A stretch of 64,000 nucleotides of DNA, from contig JALOON010000052.1 in NCBI GenBank assembly GCA_025454405.1, forward strand, positions 1 through 64,000, written 5' to 3'. Positions 61,068 to 64,000 of the stretch are shown in pieces (within the stretch, counting starts at the first letter, position 1; every line of letters starts with the position of its first letter). This DNA comes from Oscillatoriaceae cyanobacterium Prado104. GTDB taxonomy: Bacteria > Cyanobacteriota > Cyanobacteriia > Cyanobacteriales > Microcoleaceae. The position numbers were made by a program, and so were the translations under genes. The notes under the pieces are model-generated. The model saw nothing but the letters and a program-made list of their open reading frames with translations, was not told where the DNA came from and made no database searches.

Positions 61068-61283
61068 TCAGTCGATCGAAATTGACTGAGGTCCGCTGCT
61101 GTTACCGTTACTGTTTTCAGTTGCCGGAGGAGTGTAAGTCGAGCCGGCTTGGTCGTCAATCCAGCTTCTAATCGGATCTTCGTTCAGGTTGAGTCTCAGC
61201 AAGCCCGAAAAAAATCCGCCCGTAAAGGCGATAGGCTGTTGGATCAATTCTTTGACTACGGGGATGAGTTCGTCGAGGAACAT
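61068..61283 (-). CDS. Small conserved-looking hypothetical protein
   Basis: The protein has 71 residues: FLDELIPVVKELIQQPIAFT, GGFFSGLLRLNLNEDPIRSW, IDDQAG, then a Ser/Asn/Gly tail. The helical front with a Gly-Gly turn and the variable tail look like a conserved small cyanobacterial protein. An AGGAGAC ribosome site lies before the ATG. Function unknown. Confidence 0.65.
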   Translation of the reverse strand: MFLDELIPVVKELIQQPIAFTGGFFSGLLRLNLNEDPIRSWIDDQAGSTYTPPATENSNGNSSGPQSISID

Positions 61284-61421
61284 TCAAATGTCTCCTGTTG
61301 CTGGGATTCTATTTACTAATATACAAAAATATACAATTCGCTGCGGAATAGCTGATGAGCTGGCCGATCGACCGATTGCCCGATCGCGCTAAAATGCGGA
61401 TCGATTTATCGAACAAATTTT

Positions 61422-62210
61422 ATGTGTCGTTTGCTGGGCTACCTCGGGCAGCCGATTTTACTAGATTCTATTCTGTACAAGCCCGATCGCTCGTTAATCG
61501 TCCAAAGTTACGAGCCCCGCGAAATGACTTCAGGAGTCGTGAATGCTGACGGTTTTGGCATCGGTTGGTATCACTCCCAACGAGATACTGACCCGTTTAC
61601 TTACAAAAATACCCTGCCAATTTGGAACGATACCAACTTGCCGCATCTAGCTCGATATGTCGAGTCTGAATGTATTCTGGGATACGTTCGCAGCGCCACG
61701 GCGGGACAAGCTTTAGATTTTAGCAACTGTCAGCCGTTTGGATACGATCGCTTGCTGTTCGTACACAACGGTTTCATTCAAAATTTTCGGCAAACTCTTT
61801 ACAGGCAGATGCGCGCTCAACTGAGCGATCCTGTCTATCAATTAGTTAAAGGTACTACAGATTCAGAGCATATTTTCGGTTTGTTTGTCAATGAATTGAC
61901 AGCGAAAAATATAACTGTAGAAACTGCTTTGCGCAATGCCCTCAAAACTTTGGTAGAACTGGCAAAATTCGATCGAGTAGAATTTTCAGCCAATATCATT
62001 ATCAGCGACGGACAGCAACTTGTAGCCTCTCGCTTTGCTTGGCAAACAACTCCTCCTTCTCTTTACTGGTTGCGAGATGATTTAAATTTTCCAAAATCTG
62101 TCATTATTGCTTCTGAACCTTTATTTGCTAGCAACTGGCACGAGTGTCCGGCGCAAAGCATTATTAGTGTGGGAGGAGACGGTGAAGTCCGGATCGATTC
62201 AATCTTGTAG
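61422..62210 (+). CDS. egtC: EgtC-like class II glutamine amidotransferase
   Basis: The protein has 262 residues. Cys2 (MCRLLGYLGQPILLDSILYK) is the N-terminal nucleophile after Met removal. Further family blocks: GVVNADGFGIGWYHSQRDTD, GYVRSATAGQALDFSNCQPF, FVHNGFIQNFRQTLYRQM and GTTDSEHIFGLFVNEL. In ergothioneine synthesis EgtC removes the glutamate from the gamma-glutamylcysteine-derived sulfoxide. The egtB-like gene overlaps its 3' end, which supports the assignment. Some bacteria use cysteine directly and lack egtC, so its presence suggests the glutamylcysteine route. Confidence 0.88.
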   Translation: MCRLLGYLGQPILLDSILYKPDRSLIVQSYEPREMTSGVVNADGFGIGWYHSQRDTDPFTYKNTLPIWNDTNLPHLARYVESECILGYVRSATAGQALDFSNCQPFGYDRLLFVHNGFIQNFRQTLYRQMRAQLSDPVYQLVKGTTDSEHIFGLFVNELTAKNITVETALRNALKTLVELAKFDRVEFSANIIISDGQQLVASRFAWQTTPPSLYWLRDDLNFPKSVIIASEPLFASNWHECPAQSIISVGGDGEVRIDSIL

Positions 62211-63579
62211 AGAGGCAATTTATCGCGATTTGCAGCAGTGCCGACGCGGTACTTTCGAGTTATTTTCAGGAGTTGATGGCGATACTTTCTGCCGCCAAGC
62301 TCATCCCGATTTCAGTCCGGTTGGCTGGCATTTAGGTCATATTGCTTATACTGAGGATTTGTGGCTGTTGCAGCGGTGCGCTGGATCGAAGCCGATATTT
62401 CCCAAGTATCACAAGCTGTTTGCTGCCGATATTTTGCCGAAGCAAGAACGGGTGAATTTGCCAACAATAGCAGAAGTTGAATGCTATCTGGATGCGGTGA
62501 GAAAACAGGTGTTGGATTATTTGGAAATAGCGCCGATCGACCGTCAAGAACGCTTGTGGCGCTTTATTATTCAGCACGAAAGCCAACACTGCGAAACTGT
62601 GGCTTTTGTATTGCAAATGCAAGATAGGGAACAGGGAACAGGGAACAGGGAACAGGGAACAGGGAAGAAGGAAGAGGGAACAGGGAACAGGGAACAGGGA
62701 ACAGGGAACAGGGAAGAATCAAGTTTAATTACCGATTCCCCATTCCCAATTACCAATTACCAATTACCAATTACCGATTCCCCATTACCAATGCCCAATG
62801 CCCAATGCCCAATGCCTAATGCCCAATGCCCAATTACCAATTCTTTAGAAATTGAAATTCCGGCGGGTGAATTTGATATGGGAAGTGATGCTGTTGGGGC
62901 TTTGGATAACGAGCGATCGCGCCATTCCAGCTACTTGGAAACATATTCGATCGACCGCTATCCAGTTACCTGCGGCCAATACCGAAATTTTATGTCAGCA
63001 GGCGGCTATCAAAACCCCGATTGGTGGTCGCAAGAAGGGTGGAAATGGCTGCAATCTCATCCGGTCGTTCGACCGCTTTATTGGTTGGAAAATCCTGCTT
63101 TTGACAGTCGCCCCGTTTGCGGTGTCAGTTGGTACGAAGCCGAAGCTTACTGCAACTTTGCAGGCCAGCGATTGCCGACTGAATCCGAATGGGAAAAAGC
63201 AGCTAGTTGGGATGCTGAAACTCAAACTAAACGCACCTATCCTTGGGGGGAAGAACTGCCAAATTCCATGCTGTGCAATCACGGCAATCGCATCGGAAAT
63301 ACCTCACCAGTTGATGCTTTTCCACAAGGAGCAAGTGCGACGGGATGCTGCGATATGTTGGGCAATGTTTGGGAGTGGACGGCTTCCTGGTTTGCAGCTT
63401 ATCCGGGATTTGAAAGCTATCCTTATACGGGATATTCTCAAGTTTATTTTGACGGACAACATCGAGTATTAAAAGGCGGCAGTTGGGCTACTCCTGCTTG
63501 GACGCTGCGATCGAGTTTTCGCAATTGGTACGATCCGGGAGTGCGGCAAATTCTCGCAGGTTTCCGCTGCGCTCGATGA
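62182..63579 (+). CDS. egtB: EgtB-like sulfoxide synthase with repeat-encoded linker
   Basis: The protein has 465 residues from the GTG at 62182, chosen because GGAGG lies five bases upstream; it overlaps egtC by 29 bases. The N-terminal DinB_2-like domain shows HLGHIAYTEDLWLLQRC and RFIIQHESQHCETVAFVLQM, giving the three metal His ligands. The C-terminal formylglycine-generating-enzyme-like domain starts near EIEIPAGEFDMGSDAVGALD and includes SIDRYPVTCGQYRNFM, GVSWYEAEAYCNFAGQRLPT, ESEWEKAA and GNVWEWTASWF. Between them about 72 residues are encoded by tandem repeats (EQGTGNREQGTGKKEEGTGN; ITNYQLPITD; NAQCPMPNAQCP). EgtB joins hercynine and a thiol with O2. egtD is not in the window. Confidence 0.88.
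   Translation: MKSGSIQSCREAIYRDLQQCRRGTFELFSGVDGDTFCRQAHPDFSPVGWHLGHIAYTEDLWLLQRCAGSKPIFPKYHKLFAADILPKQERVNLPTIAEVECYLDAVRKQVLDYLEIAPIDRQERLWRFIIQHESQHCETVAFVLQMQDREQGTGNREQGTGKKEEGTGNREQGTGNREESSLITDSPFPITNYQLPITDSPLPMPNAQCPMPNAQCPITNSLEIEIPAGEFDMGSDAVGALDNERSRHSSYLETYSIDRYPVTCGQYRNFMSAGGYQNPDWWSQEGWKWLQSHPVVRPLYWLENPAFDSRPVCGVSWYEAEAYCNFAGQRLPTESEWEKAASWDAETQTKRTYPWGEELPNSMLCNHGNRIGNTSPVDAFPQGASATGCCDMLGNVWEWTASWFAAYPGFESYPYTGYSQVYFDGQHRVLKGGSWATPAWTLRSSFRNWYDPGVRQILAGFRCAR
62624..62845. repeat. Three STRR families inside egtB
   Basis: Tandem GGGAACA units, then CCAATTA units, then CCCAATG units, in frame and without stops. These are repeat types otherwise found between genes. Confidence 0.88.
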
Positions 63580-63591
63580 TTTGGTGAGTTA

Positions 63592-63822
63592 TCAAACAAG
63601 TTTTTTCGGTGTTTCATCAGTGGAGGTTTGCTGTTTCTTCCAGTCGTCTGTTAGTAGCCCTGAAAATCCCCAGTCTTCTTCTGCAATTTCTTGGATGACG
63701 ATATGCGTGTGTTCTGGTTTTTTGCCAAGAATGCGTACCAGTGAGTCAGTCACTTCTTTGACAAGTTGAGCTTTCTGCTCTCTGGTAGCACCTTGCGTAA
63801 TCTGAATGTTGACGTATGGCAT
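63592..63822 (-). CDS. 4-oxalocrotonate tautomerase family protein
   Basis: The protein has 76 residues from the ATG at 63822. This start is required because the next residue is the catalytic Pro (MPYVNIQITQGATREQKAQL), which becomes the N-terminal base after Met removal; the longer frame would bury it. KKPEHTHIVIQEIAEEDWGF contains the second conserved block. Its C-terminal end is Lys/Thr-rich and longer than the 62-residue classical enzymes. The physiological substrate is not known. Confidence 0.85.
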   Translation of the reverse strand: MPYVNIQITQGATREQKAQLVKEVTDSLVRILGKKPEHTHIVIQEIAEEDWGFSGLLTDDWKKQQTSTDETPKKLV

Positions 63823-64000
63823 TGTGATTTTTTGAATCTCAAGAGTCAATACAAACTGACCACTATTTTATCAGCCTCCCGATCGGATACCATATACCAA
63901 ACGCATTAATTAGAACAAATCCAGATTTTGCCTGCACTTCGTTTGTGAGGCTGACACTTACAATTGATAATTTATAATTTTCAATTTGGGGAGGGATCAC
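63823..64000. other. Right-edge spacer
   Basis: AT-rich spacer without a recognisable gene up to the window border. Confidence 0.4.

Overview
The window is chromosomal DNA from a filamentous, non-picoplanktonic cyanobacterium, most likely of the Microcoleus/Oscillatoria/Tychonema kind. The evidence is the very high density of GCGATCGC/CGATCG (HIP1-type) octamers in genes and spacers, cyanobacterium-only families (GUN4, CRR7, DUF1838, cyanoexosortases, RRM-type Rbp protein, ferredoxin-type sulfite reductase), heptamer tandem repeats (STRRs), and many small palindromic mobile repeats. The genus is an inference.

Layout. 0-9.7 kb: secreted and membrane proteins (Ala/Glu-rich exported protein, P-loop GTPase-like protein, a CNNM/DUF21 protein without CBS domains), a GHL10-type glycoside hydrolase-like protein, and a thioredoxin-like lipoprotein followed by a CcdA-type thiol transporter. 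9.9-16.9 kb: a HEAT-repeat/tyrosine-phosphatase fusion, a TonB-like proline-rich protein, a NUDIX protein and a DUF255 thioredoxin-domain protein. 16.8-20.8 kb: an exosortase with two paralogous PEP-CTERM substrates, produced by a roughly 1.5 kb tandem duplication whose scars remain (a broken copy of the DUF255 gene start and a broken copy of the exosortase start). 20.9-29.2 kb: lysozyme-like protein, higBA toxin-antitoxin pair, crr7, a sulfite reductase gene broken by an internal deletion, rsmE carrying an in-frame repeat insertion, DUF4058 and TPR/pentapeptide proteins. 29.3-30.7 kb: three ~100 bp units, each bounded by intrinsic-terminator hairpins, around a 5'-truncated IS605 tnpB. 30.9-39.5 kb: gatB and a two-gene signalling unit (multi-PAS histidine kinase, then REC-GAF-PAS-PAS-GGDEF-EAL).

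39.6-44.7 kb is an accessory island: a PEP-CTERM tail remnant, a 22-bp tandem array, a 5'-truncated orphan gene, parDE-like and hicAB-like pairs, two DUF2442 copies in direct repeat, an orphan antitoxin-like gene, an IS630 remnant and arrays of a 26-bp palindrome-centred repeat. 44.9-52.8 kb: GH57 enzyme, a repeat element with long inverted ends, aldo/keto reductase, DegT-type aminotransferase, cyanoexosortase B with its partner protein, and gun4. 53-64 kb: small hypotheticals, a candidate structured RNA region sharing a motif with the 29-30 kb units, an AAA-like fusion protein, DUF1838, membrane proteins, an RRM protein, the egtC-egtB ergothioneine-type pair (egtB has ~70 residues encoded by intergenic-type tandem repeats) and a tautomerase.

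Functional themes are protein sorting at the envelope (two exosortases, substrates and decayed substrate tails), extracytoplasmic thiol chemistry, c-di-GMP signalling, and an unusually strong invasion by short repeats, some inside reading frames. The least explained items are the terminator-bounded repeat units (29.3-30.7 kb), their possible relative at 54.2 kb, and the HEAT-phosphatase and AAA fusions.
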